The notes: a model not told the origin generated them from the letters alone. A stretch of DNA of 64,000 bases from Blastocatellia bacterium (GCA_016789265.1 JAEUQK010000013.1:1-64000), one strand, 5' to 3'. Counted from the first letter of the stretch, positions 24,786 through 34,025 are shown. Translations and numbers: made by a program.

Positions 24786-25796
24786 TCATTTCGACACGTC
24801 AGATGCAGTCCTGCTTGCCGTTAATAGGCCAAAAAAGCTGTTTCCCGTGAGGTCTTGGGTAGCAAGCTGCATACAGATCTCTATCTCGCCGTCCTTAATG
24901 CCGTCTTCTGACAAAAGCTGGGTCCTAAATGACTGGAGCACTTTGGCGTAACACTTTTCCAGCCAACGCATTACGGTCGATTCATGAATTCGTCCTGCAG
25001 GGTTCTTTTCTCGTGTTTGAGACTTCCGCTGAAACCACGCCCGCAGCGGCGAGTCTTCGCTTTCGACAAGCCGCGATATCTCACGCAATTTGAGGTTTTC
25101 CACGTGATAGTAAAGTAGGATCAGCTTCTCATGGTCTTCAAGCGAGCCGAAAGCCGATTCGATAGCCTTCACCGTGACCTTTCGGTAGCGGTCGCGGGTT
25201 ATCTGATCGACCATTTCGGTCTCGCCGCCTACCGGAGGCTCGGCGAAACTGGCGTGAGCCGTACCCTCGCCGACGTTTTCTGTCATCTCGTCCAGTGATA
25301 CCTCATCGTGTCCGGCACGATGGCGGTCGACCAGCGAATGCCAAATGACGGTTCGAAGCCATCCGCGAAGGCTTCCACGACCGCTGTAAGTCGCAAATTT
25401 CGAAACTCGTTCGCCGTCAACTATCCGTGTGCCATAAAGTTGTTCGTAAACGGCATCGACGATGTCAGTGGCGTCCATCTCTGTTCGCGCCAGATGGCGG
25501 GCCACGCGCTCCATATAGGATCGATGCTGGTGATCGAAATCCCACCATGCGCGTTCATTGCCATTCGCACACGCAATGGCTAAAAACAGATCGTCGGCCT
25601 GGATCTGGCCGAGAAGATCGTCGATGTCTTTTATTGTGAGTGTTTTGTCACCGGAACTCGAAAACCGATCGATCGTGGCGTTGAGAGATGAAGAAAAGCA
25701 CTCATGGGTGACTCCAAAGTTTGGCGCGTTCTCGTGGCACCGGGCGTACATCTGCCCGATAATTTCCTCGCAATGCCGCTGGAGATCTTCGTTCAT
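24786..25796 (-). CDS. sigma-70 family (ECF-like) sigma factor with long flanks and split region 4
   Basis: A 336-residue protein. Residues about 1-75 have no clear homology by eye. Region 2 is about 80-160 (AWWDFDHQHRSYMERVARHL, GSLRGWLRTVIWHSLVDRHR). Region 4 starts at about 211 (ESAFGSLEDHEKLILLYY). Inside region 4 the helix-turn-helix is interrupted: REISRLV is followed by about 25 extra residues (244-268, basic and polar) before IHESTVMRWLEKCYAKV. A C-terminal tail of about 45 residues follows. ECF factors are normally about 170-220 residues. A ZAS-type anti-sigma gene follows. Function unknown. Confidence 0.82.
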   Translation of the reverse strand: MNEDLQRHCEEIIGQMYARCHENAPNFGVTHECFSSSLNATIDRFSSSGDKTLTIKDIDDLLGQIQADDLFLAIACANGNERAWWDFDHQHRSYMERVARHLARTEMDATDIVDAVYEQLYGTRIVDGERVSKFATYSGRGSLRGWLRTVIWHSLVDRHRAGHDEVSLDEMTENVGEGTAHASFAEPPVGGETEMVDQITRDRYRKVTVKAIESAFGSLEDHEKLILLYYHVENLKLREISRLVESEDSPLRAWFQRKSQTREKNPAGRIHESTVMRWLEKCYAKVLQSFRTQLLSEDGIKDGEIEICMQLATQDLTGNSFFGLLTASRTASDVSK

Positions 25797-25826
25797 AATC
25801 GCGAAAGCACGTGACGAACGCCCAAC

Positions 25827-25832
25827 ATTATA
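25827..25832 (-). promoter_or_regulatory. candidate -10 box of the sigma factor gene
   Basis: TATAAT on the minus strand lies about 31 bp upstream of the start codon, in the 85-bp spacer after the ABC gene. No good -35 box was found at 16-18 bp, so a non-housekeeping promoter is also possible. Confidence 0.3.
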
Positions 25833-25881
25833 AGTTATGTCGAAAAATTATCCTAGTTTTGCGTAAACTGCCGGATTTTCG

Positions 25882-27741
25882 TTAAGACATCGAAGCGATC
25901 GGGTTTTCCGAATCAAGATTCGCCGGAGCCGAAATGTGTAGTTTCTCGTCCGAATATTGAAGCTGGTATAGCCGCCAATAAAGGCCGCGGATGCCAAGAA
26001 GTTCGTTGTGCGTACCGCTTTCGCGAAGCTCGCCGTGATGCAGGACCATGATCCGGTCGCAACGCTGGATGGTGGACAAACGGTGCGCGACGACGAGAGA
26101 CGTGCGTTTCTCCATTACGCGTTCGACGGCCTGCTGTATAAGCTGTTCGGTCTCGGTGTCGATAGAACTCGTTGCCTCGTCCAGGATCAGTATCTTAGGA
26201 TCGAATGCAAGAGCGCGGGCGAACGAGATCAGTTGTTTCTGGCCGACCGAAAGGCCCGCACCTCGTTCCTTGACCAGCGATGCATAACCATCGTCCAGCT
26301 TACGGACGAAATCGTCGGCTCGCACTTCCTTCGCCGCCCATTCGATCCGATCGTGGTCGATCTCTTTATTGCCCAGTCGAATGTTATCCTCGATCGAACC
26401 GCTAAAGAGAAAAACGTCCTGAAGTACAACTGCAAAGTTTGACCTTAGGTCGTGCAAGTCCCAATCGCGGACATCAACGCCGTCAACAAGTATCTTTCCC
26501 TTTTGGACGTCGTAAAAACGCATCAGCAGATTGGTGATCGTAGTCTTGCCCGAACCCGTGTGGCCGACAAGGGCGATGCTTTCGCCGGGCTCGACCGCAA
26601 ACGAGATATCCTTCAATATCCAATCCTCGCCTTTGTATGCGAACCAGACATTCTGAAATTCTATGCGGCCGTCGATCTTTCCGGACTTCTTTGGGTGTTC
26701 CGGACTTTTGATGTCGATATCCAGGTCTAGGAGGATAAAGATCCGGTGTGACGCGACGATCGCGGCCTGAAGCACGTTGAATTTGTCCGAGAGATCGCGT
26801 ATCGGCTGAAAGAGCTGAAGCGAATACTGGATAAACGCTGCAAGAATTCCTATTGAGATCGCTTCGCCGGCCGACGAGAGTGTCGGAAGATGTTCGTAGC
26901 CAAACGAAAAGATGACAAGGGCTATCCCGAAAGCGCCGATGAAGTCGACCAGCGGGTAAAAGACCGAATAGTAATAGATCGTCTCGATATTTGCGTTACG
27001 GTAATCGTCATTGATCTCGTGAAAGCGTTTCCTTGCTTTCGATTCGGCGTTCATCAACTGGACGGTCTGAGCACCCGAGAGATATTCCTGTAAGAATGCG
27101 TTCAATTTCGCGTTTCTTGTCCTAACACGATCGAATCCGCGTCGGGCATGTTTGCGAAACCAGTTGGTGCAGGCAAACAGGATCGGGACCGTGATAAGCG
27201 TGACGATAGCTAATTTCCAATCCAGCCAAAACATCATTCCGATGATCGCAAAGATGATCACTAGGTCGCCCAGCACGTCGATCACACCGGAGGTGAACAT
27301 TTCATTGAGTGCATCAACGTCCGATGTGATCCGAGTTATTATTCGGCCGACCGGATATTTGTCGTAGTATGCGATCTCTTGGTGCTGGAGCTTTGTGAAG
27401 ATCTCGGTCCGCAGATCGAACATTACCTGCTGCCCGACCCGATTCAACAAGATCTCCTGAGCGTATGAGAAGAGAAATCGCAGCAGGAAAACTCCGAAGA
27501 ACGCGAGGGCGAAAAGCCAAACGCCATCCGTACGCTTTGGTGTGATGAAATCATCGACCGCGACTTTTGTGAAATAAGGCTGCGTGCTGATGAGTACGTT
27601 CGTCAGGAACGTCAGTGTCAGGGCTAGAGTTGCCGTTTTCCAGTAAGGTTTCAGATAACGCAGTAATCGACCGGCAACCTTTAGGTCATAGGTTTTGCCG
27701 ATTGCGTCTTCTTCGTGATATTTCTGGGCCTCTACTGACAT
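25882..27741 (-). CDS. ABC transporter, fused permease and ATP-binding protein (exporter type)
   Basis: A 619-residue half-transporter. Residues about 30-330 form the six-helix exporter membrane domain, and residues 355-600 the nucleotide-binding domain: Walker [10 protein letters not shown] (393-401), Q-loop Gln441, signature LSVGQ (497-501), Walker B ILILDEA (517-523) and AHRLSTI (H-loop). It should work as a homodimer in the inner membrane, as MsbA/BmrA-like lipid or drug exporters do. The substrate cannot be told. It is a monocistronic unit, divergent from the zinc-ribbon membrane gene. Confidence 0.93.
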   Translation of the reverse strand: MSVEAQKYHEEDAIGKTYDLKVAGRLLRYLKPYWKTATLALTLTFLTNVLISTQPYFTKVAVDDFITPKRTDGVWLFALAFFGVFLLRFLFSYAQEILLNRVGQQVMFDLRTEIFTKLQHQEIAYYDKYPVGRIITRITSDVDALNEMFTSGVIDVLGDLVIIFAIIGMMFWLDWKLAIVTLITVPILFACTNWFRKHARRGFDRVRTRNAKLNAFLQEYLSGAQTVQLMNAESKARKRFHEINDDYRNANIETIYYYSVFYPLVDFIGAFGIALVIFSFGYEHLPTLSSAGEAISIGILAAFIQYSLQLFQPIRDLSDKFNVLQAAIVASHRIFILLDLDIDIKSPEHPKKSGKIDGRIEFQNVWFAYKGEDWILKDISFAVEPGESIALVGHTGSGKTTITNLLMRFYDVQKGKILVDGVDVRDWDLHDLRSNFAVVLQDVFLFSGSIEDNIRLGNKEIDHDRIEWAAKEVRADDFVRKLDDGYASLVKERGAGLSVGQKQLISFARALAFDPKILILDEATSSIDTETEQLIQQAVERVMEKRTSLVVAHRLSTIQRCDRIMVLHHGELRESGTHNELLGIRGLYWRLYQLQYSDEKLHISAPANLDSENPIASMS

Positions 27742-27872
27742 CTAGAATTAGATTCTAATTATCCGTGAACAGGAACTAAAGCGACGCGGCATTTATTTAG
27801 AGTGACCAGGTACTAATGGAACGTTACAAAAATGTTAATTCTACGATGAGTGAGCAACTTCCCGGCGGGCCG

Positions 27873-27895
27873 TATCGTATTTTATTTATACGATA
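27873..27895 (+). promoter_or_regulatory. 8-bp inverted repeat upstream of the zinc-ribbon membrane gene
   Basis: TATCGTAT-TTTATTT-ATACGATA is a perfect 8-bp-arm repeat with a 7-nt AT spacer, centred 36 bp before the start codon. No T-run follows, so an operator overlapping the promoter is more likely than a terminator. AAGGAG lies 8 nt before the ATG. Confidence 0.4.
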
Positions 27896-27919
27896 TTAAC
27901 GGACTCAAGGAGAGAAACT

Positions 27920-28822
27920 ATGTCGGACTTTATCTTTCCCGTCGAATCGAGTGTCAGCACTTACCATACAACTGAGCACTATTTGCGTCGGGTCTTGGCC
28001 GGGGACGTCGCGAGCGTGAGATTCCGACTTGTGAATGCGCTTGAGAGGCTGGGCTATGACATTCTCGACGACGAGGAGAGCGTGATCCGCGGCCGTCGTG
28101 CCGCCAGAGGATGGGGAACGTCTTACTCGTCGGCAGACGTTCTCGACTACCCAATGACGCTGATCGTCAAACTGAAGGCGCAGGGCGAGCATGCGACTCG
28201 GGCCACTTTTGATTACGTTGTAAAGCATCCTTCGCTCTCCAAAGGCGAAAAAGAGATACTCACGCGAGAGGCTGAAGCGATCTCCGCTCTTGCGACCGTC
28301 CGGGCCGTAGAACGTATCTGTCTTGCCTGCGGAACGGAATCGACCGATGATTCCCGATTCTGCCGCCGATGCGGTGCGAAGATGACCGTCGAAACAAACG
28401 AACTGGAAATACTCAGAATGTCCGCGGAGATCCGGGCCGGTCACACCTCAGTGGTCGCAGCTTTTATTGCGGCCGCCGGCGGGTTCGGACTTACCGTAGC
28501 GGCACTAATTGCGATCTTTGGTTCGGGGATCGTATTAGGCAAAGGTCTTGGCGCGATCCTGACAATTGGTGTTATTGCCAGTTTCCTGAGCATAGTTTTC
28601 GTTTCGTTTTCGTGGAATCGGGTTAGCCGCTCGTTAAAACGTCCAACACAAACTGAGCCTCCACTCTTTGAACATCCAAAAGCTCAACTTAATTCGCCTG
28701 CAATGTCATTCCCAGTTCAGCCCGGTTCCGTCACAGAACGGACGACCAATCTTCTTCGGTCTGAACCTGACCCGGCAAAGACCGGCGAGTTCTTGACCGA
28801 ACGCGACGAACCTGTAAACTAG
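27920..28822 (+). CDS. zinc-ribbon membrane protein of unknown function
   Basis: A 300-residue protein that I do not recognise as a named family. Residues 1-130 form a soluble domain (TTEHYLRRVLAGDVASVRF). CLAC (134-137) and CRRC (148-151) form a C4 zinc ribbon. Two transmembrane helices follow at about 178-201 and 209-231, then a polar Pro/Ser-rich tail. It lies 8 bp before the SpoIIM/DUF95 gene on the same strand, which suggests that the two products work together in the membrane. The start is well supported by AAGGAG. Confidence 0.75.
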   Translation: MSDFIFPVESSVSTYHTTEHYLRRVLAGDVASVRFRLVNALERLGYDILDDEESVIRGRRAARGWGTSYSSADVLDYPMTLIVKLKAQGEHATRATFDYVVKHPSLSKGEKEILTREAEAISALATVRAVERICLACGTESTDDSRFCRRCGAKMTVETNELEILRMSAEIRAGHTSVVAAFIAAAGGFGLTVAALIAIFGSGIVLGKGLGAILTIGVIASFLSIVFVSFSWNRVSRSLKRPTQTEPPLFEHPKAQLNSPAMSFPVQPGSVTERTTNLLRSEPDPAKTGEFLTERDEPVN

Positions 28823-28830
28823 GGCATCAG

Positions 28831-29805
28831 GTGAATCGGTTTCTCGAACAGAACAAGGACAATTGGCAGCGTCTCGAGGACCTGCTGTCGATGATGTCCG
28901 GCCGAGGGCTCGGTGAATTGTCCAAGCTTGAGGTACGCGAGTTTGGCGAGCTATACCGTCGTGCCGCTACGGATCTCGCCATTGCTCGTGCCGAGTCTCG
29001 CGACCCTAAACTCTTAAATTATCTGAACAGCCTCGTTATCCGGGCTCACGGTAAGATCTACCGTGCCGAAGGCGAGGGCGTCGGGATCATCAAGCGTTTC
29101 TTTACGAGGGAATTCCCGGAGACATTTAGAACGAACTGGCGGTACATGGCGGTCGCCGGTGCCGTCTTTTTCCTGTTTGGCATCTTTGGCTTTATCGCCA
29201 CCGCAAACAATACGGACTTCACGCATTTCGTTGGCCTTTCTGGTGTGACCGAACAGATCACAGCCAACAACTACTGGTGGAAATCGCTCAACGATGCTAA
29301 CCAGATCGGGGCCAGCTTCATAATGTCCAAAAATATCATCGTAAGCTTTAAGGCGTTTGCGATGGGTGCGTTGCTAGGCGTCGGCGCCTTTTACGACATT
29401 GCGTTTTTCGGTGCTCACGTTGGCAGCGTCTTCGGGGCGTGCTATGCGCTGAATCCGCCGTTCGGGAACGAACTCGCAAGCTTTGTTGTCGGTCACGGTG
29501 TTATCGAGATCTCGACCGTTTTCTTCTGTGCAGGTTCGGGAATGATGATCGGCTATTCGATCGTAAATCCGGGAGACCTTACCCGAGCACAGGCATTGAA
29601 GAAGAAAGGTGTCGAAGCGATAAAGATCGTGATCGGTTCGGCGTGTTTTCTCGTTGTTGCAGGCCTGATAGAAGGATTTATCTCGCCGTCGTCGCTCCCG
29701 CCGGTGGTGAAATACAGCACGGGGATCTTTACGGGCATTGCGATGTACGGTTATCTGTTTCTTGTCGGCAGGTCGAAAGCAGAACCGACACCGGAACCAT
29801 CCTAG
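28831..29805 (+). CDS. SpoIIM/DUF95 family integral membrane protein
   Basis: A 324-residue protein. The N-terminal cytoplasmic region (about 1-95) has LSKLEVREFGELYRRAATDL, typical of DUF95/stage II sporulation protein M homologues outside sporulating bacteria. Several hydrophobic segments follow from residue 105 on, including the conserved NIIVSFKAFAMGALLG. Start GTG at 28831, 8 bp after the previous gene. In many genomes DUF95 genes group with MoxR, DUF58 and RDD genes. Here a DUF58 gene lies 3 kb away, without MoxR. Four bp overlap the convergent racemase-like gene. Confidence 0.82.
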   Translation: MNRFLEQNKDNWQRLEDLLSMMSGRGLGELSKLEVREFGELYRRAATDLAIARAESRDPKLLNYLNSLVIRAHGKIYRAEGEGVGIIKRFFTREFPETFRTNWRYMAVAGAVFFLFGIFGFIATANNTDFTHFVGLSGVTEQITANNYWWKSLNDANQIGASFIMSKNIIVSFKAFAMGALLGVGAFYDIAFFGAHVGSVFGACYALNPPFGNELASFVVGHGVIEISTVFFCAGSGMMIGYSIVNPGDLTRAQALKKKGVEAIKIVIGSACFLVVAGLIEGFISPSSLPPVVKYSTGIFTGIAMYGYLFLVGRSKAEPTPEPS

Positions 29806-30542
29806 ACACTGACCTTTGTTACTTTCTTGATATCGACACCGAAGGCCAGCTTGGCTGATCTCTTCATCTGAACCGCGTCGCCCGAGGTGAAAAATCGATC
29901 ATCGCCATCGGAAATTAATTTCCATCTTTTCACTTTGGCAGCTACCGCCTCCGCCGGGTCGATGAATCTTGTTTGCGGCGATACGAATTCTCGGAGCGTT
30001 TCTTCGATCGCGGGATAATGAGTGCAAGCAAGGATTATGTGCGAGCAATTCCTTAACGGTGACAATATCTTTTTGGCCTCCGCCTTGAGTATATTCGACG
30101 AAACATCTCCGCTTTCGATCATGCCGGAGAGCGGCTGCGCGATACGCTGTTCCAAGGCGATCCCACGATTCAAAAAGGCCCTTCGATAAACACCAGAGAC
30201 GACCGTCCGCCGTCCGCCTATTAGTCCGAGCCGTTTCGGTCTCAACTTCTCCGCCAACTCAATTGCCGGATCGATAACGCCTTGTATCGGAATGCCGTGG
30301 TTCGCGAGATCGGGGATCGCCGTGCTCGCAGCATTACAGCCGATCGCAAGGTGCGTTACACCTTTTGTCTTAAGAAATCGGATCACTCTATCGAGGCGGG
30401 CCGCGAGTTCGCGACGCTCCATCTTTCCGTAGGGTGTCACGCCTGTATCGGAAAAATAGACTACCGACACCTCCGGTCGACGTTCCTTGATCAGCTTGTA
30501 GATGCTGATTCCCCCGATGCCCCAATCGATCAGTCCTAACAT
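29802..30542 (-). CDS. glutamate/aspartate racemase family protein with altered substrate residues
   Basis: A 246-residue protein with the MurI fold pattern. Both catalytic cysteines are present: Cys69 in GCNAAS and Cys173 in ACTHYP. Known MurI enzymes have DSG near the start and CNTAS around the first Cys; here these read DWG (Trp7) and CNAAS (Ala71). In MurI the Ser and Thr contact the substrate carboxylate or amine, so Trp and Ala suggest a different or larger substrate, or a regulatory role. The start follows the stop of the upstream fusion gene by 2 nt, indicating coupling. I do not assign murI. Confidence 0.75.
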   Translation of the reverse strand: MLGLIDWGIGGISIYKLIKERRPEVSVVYFSDTGVTPYGKMERRELAARLDRVIRFLKTKGVTHLAIGCNAASTAIPDLANHGIPIQGVIDPAIELAEKLRPKRLGLIGGRRTVVSGVYRRAFLNRGIALEQRIAQPLSGMIESGDVSSNILKAEAKKILSPLRNCSHIILACTHYPAIEETLREFVSPQTRFIDPAEAVAAKVKRWKLISDGDDRFFTSGDAVQMKRSAKLAFGVDIKKVTKVSV

Positions 30543-30544
30543 GT

Positions 30545-31858
30545 TTAAGGATAGGTTAATTTTGCTTCGACACCATTCTCGACGGGCCCGCTATCGAAAG
30601 CGACGATCCGCGAGTTCCATGCCAGGTTCAGTATCTCCATCTTCTGCCCTGGAAAGCGGCTTTCGAGATACCATTTCATTTCGTGCTCCGACCGGATCGG
30701 ATTGTATTCGAGCATCTTTTTCCAATCGGGATGCGATACAAGTCGCTGAAGATTTCGGTTGTATTTGGCGTTCTTTCTTTGAGCCGACATTGTCCGCATT
30801 TTGTCTTTGAAAAGTCTCGGGTACTCGCTCGTCTTAACAGGAACGGTCACCATGTCTACCACAAGAAATTTACCGCCGGGTTTTGTGACGCGTTTGATCT
30901 CCGCGAGCAGCGGGTCCCAGTCGAGATATCGAAACGACATCAGCGAGATAACAACGTCAAAGGAATGGTTCTCAAAAGGCAAAACGGGCCCGCTGATCTT
31001 CGTAAATTCAAGGTTGTTCTTCTCCGCATTCCTTTCTCGCGCACGTTCAAGAATTGCTCCCGATTCATCGACGCCGACACCGCTTCCAATACGATCGGAC
31101 AGCGCGTTGAGCAACGCACCATTTCCGCAGCCTATATCGAGCACGCGGATCTCGCGGCTCTCAGGCAGATGTCGATCCAGCCAATCCCATTCATCCTTGC
31201 GGACCCTAATATCGGTAAACACGGCATCGTAGAGTTCCGCGACCTCGTTGTAAGTGTCCTCGCCTGTTATCTTCTTGGGTTCGAACACTTTCATCTTCTC
31301 CGCAGGCATCAGCCCGGCCCGTTTTCGGATCGAGGCCAGATAGCCGTGCGATTTTCGGCCCATGCAGCCTATCGTGTACAGCTTGCCGTCGGTGCTTTCA
31401 CCCGCCGAAACATAGCGTTCCTTGCTGCGGGAAAAGGTCGTGTACCAAAAGAAACCGTGTGCCCTAATGCCGAATGTTCGGGCAAAGAAAGGCGCGAACC
31501 AGCGTGCCGACCGGCAGCAGTGAAAGTACGCCGATGCATCAACGGAAAAGGGTATGTCCATCGTCTCCCATTCGTAGGGTGAGAACTGTTCGGGAAACGC
31601 AGTCGTTCCGTACATCGGGCCGTACATTCCCGAATGACCTACGAAATGAAACTCCTTGATCTTCCGGCCCGATTCGCGGATCTCGGCAATTGCCCTCAGA
31701 ACATCGACCTTGCTTTCGACCGCTCGCTGGATTATTTCGCCGTCAAATCCGCCCTCATGTTTTTCGTCCGCCAGAGTGCGGGCGACGACCGGAAACTGCG
31801 CGCCCCCGAGTCTATATCTTGTCGTGTAAATTATTAGAATAACTTCGTTTTCGGGCAT
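30545..31858 (-). CDS. fusion: caspase/CHAT-like N-terminal domain plus class I SAM methyltransferase
   Basis: A 437-residue protein. Residues about 205-425 are a class I methyltransferase: VLDIGCGNGALL (239-250, SAM-binding glycine loop), an acidic residue at Asp264, and PGGKFLVVDM after strand 5. Residues 1-190 read like a clan CD peptidase fold: a strand VILIIYTT, then FHFVGHSGMYG with His75, then SAYFHCCRSARWF with Cys114/Cys115, then a strand RAHGFFWYTTFS. His and Cys sit where the caspase/CHAT dyad lies. This is pattern reading and not a proven homology. It is coupled to the racemase-like gene (2-nt gap). Substrates are unknown. Confidence 0.65.
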   Translation of the reverse strand: MPENEVILIIYTTRYRLGGAQFPVVARTLADEKHEGGFDGEIIQRAVESKVDVLRAIAEIRESGRKIKEFHFVGHSGMYGPMYGTTAFPEQFSPYEWETMDIPFSVDASAYFHCCRSARWFAPFFARTFGIRAHGFFWYTTFSRSKERYVSAGESTDGKLYTIGCMGRKSHGYLASIRKRAGLMPAEKMKVFEPKKITGEDTYNEVAELYDAVFTDIRVRKDEWDWLDRHLPESREIRVLDIGCGNGALLNALSDRIGSGVGVDESGAILERARERNAEKNNLEFTKISGPVLPFENHSFDVVISLMSFRYLDWDPLLAEIKRVTKPGGKFLVVDMVTVPVKTSEYPRLFKDKMRTMSAQRKNAKYNRNLQRLVSHPDWKKMLEYNPIRSEHEMKWYLESRFPGQKMEILNLAWNSRIVAFDSGPVENGVEAKLTYP

Positions 31859-31902
31859 TGATGTGCGAGGAAAGGATAGAAAATCTCAAGGTCTTAGTAA
31901 AG

Positions 31903-31930
31903 CAAAAAAGGCAGCCGAAATTCGACTGCC
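31903..31930 (-). terminator. intrinsic terminator after the META/DUF4377 gene
   Basis: On the minus strand GGCAGTCG-AATTT-CGGCTGCC forms an 8-bp stem with one G-T pair, followed by TTTTTTGC. It lies about 20 nt after the stop codon. Confidence 0.85.
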
Positions 31931-31951
31931 AAAAAATCGTTCACCCAAATG

Positions 31952-32632
31952 TCAGAGGTCTTTTTCCTTTTTTGCTTCCTTGATAACGCGGATCAGTTTA
32001 TGCGAATAGGCGGAGCCGTCTGCTGCGGGGTTCGATTTCTTTGTACGTTCGACCTCGATCAGGTAAAACCGCCCCTTTTTGAAGTTGAATCCTTCGATCG
32101 GGCCAAAGAAATTCTGCCAGGCGCCGTCTTTTGCGTCTTTCACCTGCATACATTTGGTCTTTACCACGCCGACACAATCTTCAAGGTCTTTGTTCACATA
32201 CCATGTGTATCGCTCGGGTTTGACCACACGCTGAAATCGCATGAAATGTCCCGTTCGTTTATCGGTAAGAGTAAGGTAGCCCGTCTCAAAAAAGAACGAA
32301 TCGACTTTTCCCAGCGTTTCGCGAAATTCAGATTCAAAGCGATTTTCGATCCGCGGGCACGACATCAGCGTTCCGGCAAACGGACCGACCGCCAAACGGC
32401 CCGAATCTTCAAACCTAAACCCGCCAACAAAGCGATTGCAGCCCGAATTGCCTGAAATACGCTGTTGGACCGTGTCGAGTGTCATGGTAACGTCCTTATC
32501 TTCGACCGGGTAATTATTCACACGTGCAAAGTTGTATGCCACCAATTTCCAGTCATCGAGTGCGGTGCTCTGGGCCAGACCCGAAAATACGAACAACCCT
32601 AGCGAAACAAACAAAAGAGATAGCCTTTTCAT
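31952..32632 (-). CDS. secreted META (HslJ-like) and DUF4377 domain protein
   Basis: A 226-residue protein with a signal peptide (MKRLSLLFVSLGLFVFSGLA). Residues about 25-125 are a META domain, with SGNSGCNRFVGGF and GTLMSCP, the heat-shock/bivalent-ion related HslJ pattern. Residues about 140-210 (WYVNKDLEDCVGVVKTKCMQ, then GFNFKKGRFYLIEV) fit DUF4377, a common partner of META domains. It is probably periplasmic; its biochemical role is not known. AAGGA lies 8 nt before the ATG, and a terminator follows, so it is a single gene. Confidence 0.82.
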   Translation of the reverse strand: MKRLSLLFVSLGLFVFSGLAQSTALDDWKLVAYNFARVNNYPVEDKDVTMTLDTVQQRISGNSGCNRFVGGFRFEDSGRLAVGPFAGTLMSCPRIENRFESEFRETLGKVDSFFFETGYLTLTDKRTGHFMRFQRVVKPERYTWYVNKDLEDCVGVVKTKCMQVKDAKDGAWQNFFGPIEGFNFKKGRFYLIEVERTKKSNPAADGSAYSHKLIRVIKEAKKEKDL

Positions 32633-32702
32633 ATCTGTTTTCCTTCCCCTGTAATTATTTTGTTGGTGAGTTGGGGATTAGATTAAACTCATTTGGCCGG
32701 GT

Positions 32703-34025
32703 TCACAAGAGCCCTCGTTCCTTCACCCGCATGTAGGTTTCCAGCAATCGCGGCCCGAGCGTCTGTGCCGTTACATCCAGGGCGAGGCCGCCAAGCGATT
32801 CAACAAGGCGAAGAGCCGATTCGCGTTGATAGATGATCTCCTCCGCGGCCGATTGCCGAAACATCTCCTTCTTGTCCGTTGGCTTCGATGTGACCATAGC
32901 GTTCAAGTCGCGGTCGCCGATCGTAACCACGAGCGGAAGATGACGCGGCCGAAGCAGTTTGAGCGAATTGATCAATTCCTTCGAACTGTCCTTATCCACG
33001 AGGTCAGTAAGGATCACTATAAAGGCCCGCTTTTTGAGATTCGACGAAATGAATTGAAAGGCTCGCGCATAAGACGGCTCGATCATCTCCGGCTCCATAT
33101 CGTGAAGCGTTTCGAGTACAGCGTCGATGTGTTCGATGCCGCGTTTCGGCGGAAGATATTTCTTGATGCGGCGTCCGAACACAACGAGCCCGCAATTGTC
33201 GCCCGCCTTGGCACAAGCAGACATCAATGCAAGGGACGAGTGGATCGCAGTATCAAACTTTGTTTCGCCGTCGATCCTGCCGGTCATCAATCGACCTGCG
33301 TCAAGAGCGATCACGACTGTTTGATCACGTTCGATCTGATATTGCCGCGTCGTCAGTTTCGATCGTCTTGCCGTCGCAGTCCAAGAAATGTGTCTCAATT
33401 CGTCGCCGCGGACGTAGTCGCGCATTGACTCAAACTCTCGTCCTTCGCCGCGCCTGACGGCTTTGCGCTGGACCGCTAAAAACGACTGCGCTCCTAACGC
33501 CTTTAGCTCTATTTCCCGTGCCCGACGCATATTTGGATAGACCTTGACGGTTTGCGGCTCGGCTAACTCTGCCTGACACCAAACCAGTCCTAGCCTCGAC
33601 AAATACCGGAGGGCTACCTTTCCAAACTTGTGACTTCCGCGACGCGGCGGCGTCACGTGATAAAAGAATTCTGCCGTCGATCGCGCGTCGATGTTAAACT
33701 CCGTCTGACGCGATTCGTTTAGTTTCATTTCCGACGGGTATTCGTCCTTGATCCGGATGGTCAATCCGCGGTTCGTGTCATTATTGATCTGAATGGTGAT
33801 CTTTGCCTGATCACCGATCGCAAACCGCTTTTCGAACTCCCGTCGGATCGCAAAGCCGTCCGAAAGCTTACGGCTGATGGCATAGTCCATGATCGCGGCA
33901 GCTAAAAGGATCACATCGAAGGCGAATACGAAGGAGCGGATCGCAGGCACCGTCCATGACAGCGACAATGGGATAAGGCCGAGGCCAAGCAAGATGTAGA
34001 ATCTGCGCGAGAATACGAAACGCAT
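32703..34025 (-). CDS. DUF58 domain protein (vWA-like), membrane anchored
   Basis: A 440-residue protein. Two hydrophobic segments lie at about residues 8-48. The DUF58 signature EFESMRDYVRGDELRHISWT lies near residue 200. VIALDAGRLM at about 238 is the start of a degenerate vWA domain (normally DxSxS; here DAGRL, so the metal site is changed). DUF58 proteins usually pair with a MoxR AAA+ ATPase. None is in this window, though a SpoIIM/DUF95 gene of the same functional neighbourhood lies 3 kb away. Confidence 0.88.
   Translation of the reverse strand: MRFVFSRRFYILLGLGLIPLSLSWTVPAIRSFVFAFDVILLAAAIMDYAISRKLSDGFAIRREFEKRFAIGDQAKITIQINNDTNRGLTIRIKDEYPSEMKLNESRQTEFNIDARSTAEFFYHVTPPRRGSHKFGKVALRYLSRLGLVWCQAELAEPQTVKVYPNMRRAREIELKALGAQSFLAVQRKAVRRGEGREFESMRDYVRGDELRHISWTATARRSKLTTRQYQIERDQTVVIALDAGRLMTGRIDGETKFDTAIHSSLALMSACAKAGDNCGLVVFGRRIKKYLPPKRGIEHIDAVLETLHDMEPEMIEPSYARAFQFISSNLKKRAFIVILTDLVDKDSSKELINSLKLLRPRHLPLVVTIGDRDLNAMVTSKPTDKKEMFRQSAAEEIIYQRESALRLVESLGGLALDVTAQTLGPRLLETYMRVKERGLL

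Noticed and set aside
30683..31582. 299-residue + strand ORF opposite the methyltransferase fusion
   Set aside because: Antisense shadow; the minus strand has clear methyltransferase motifs and a coupled neighbour.
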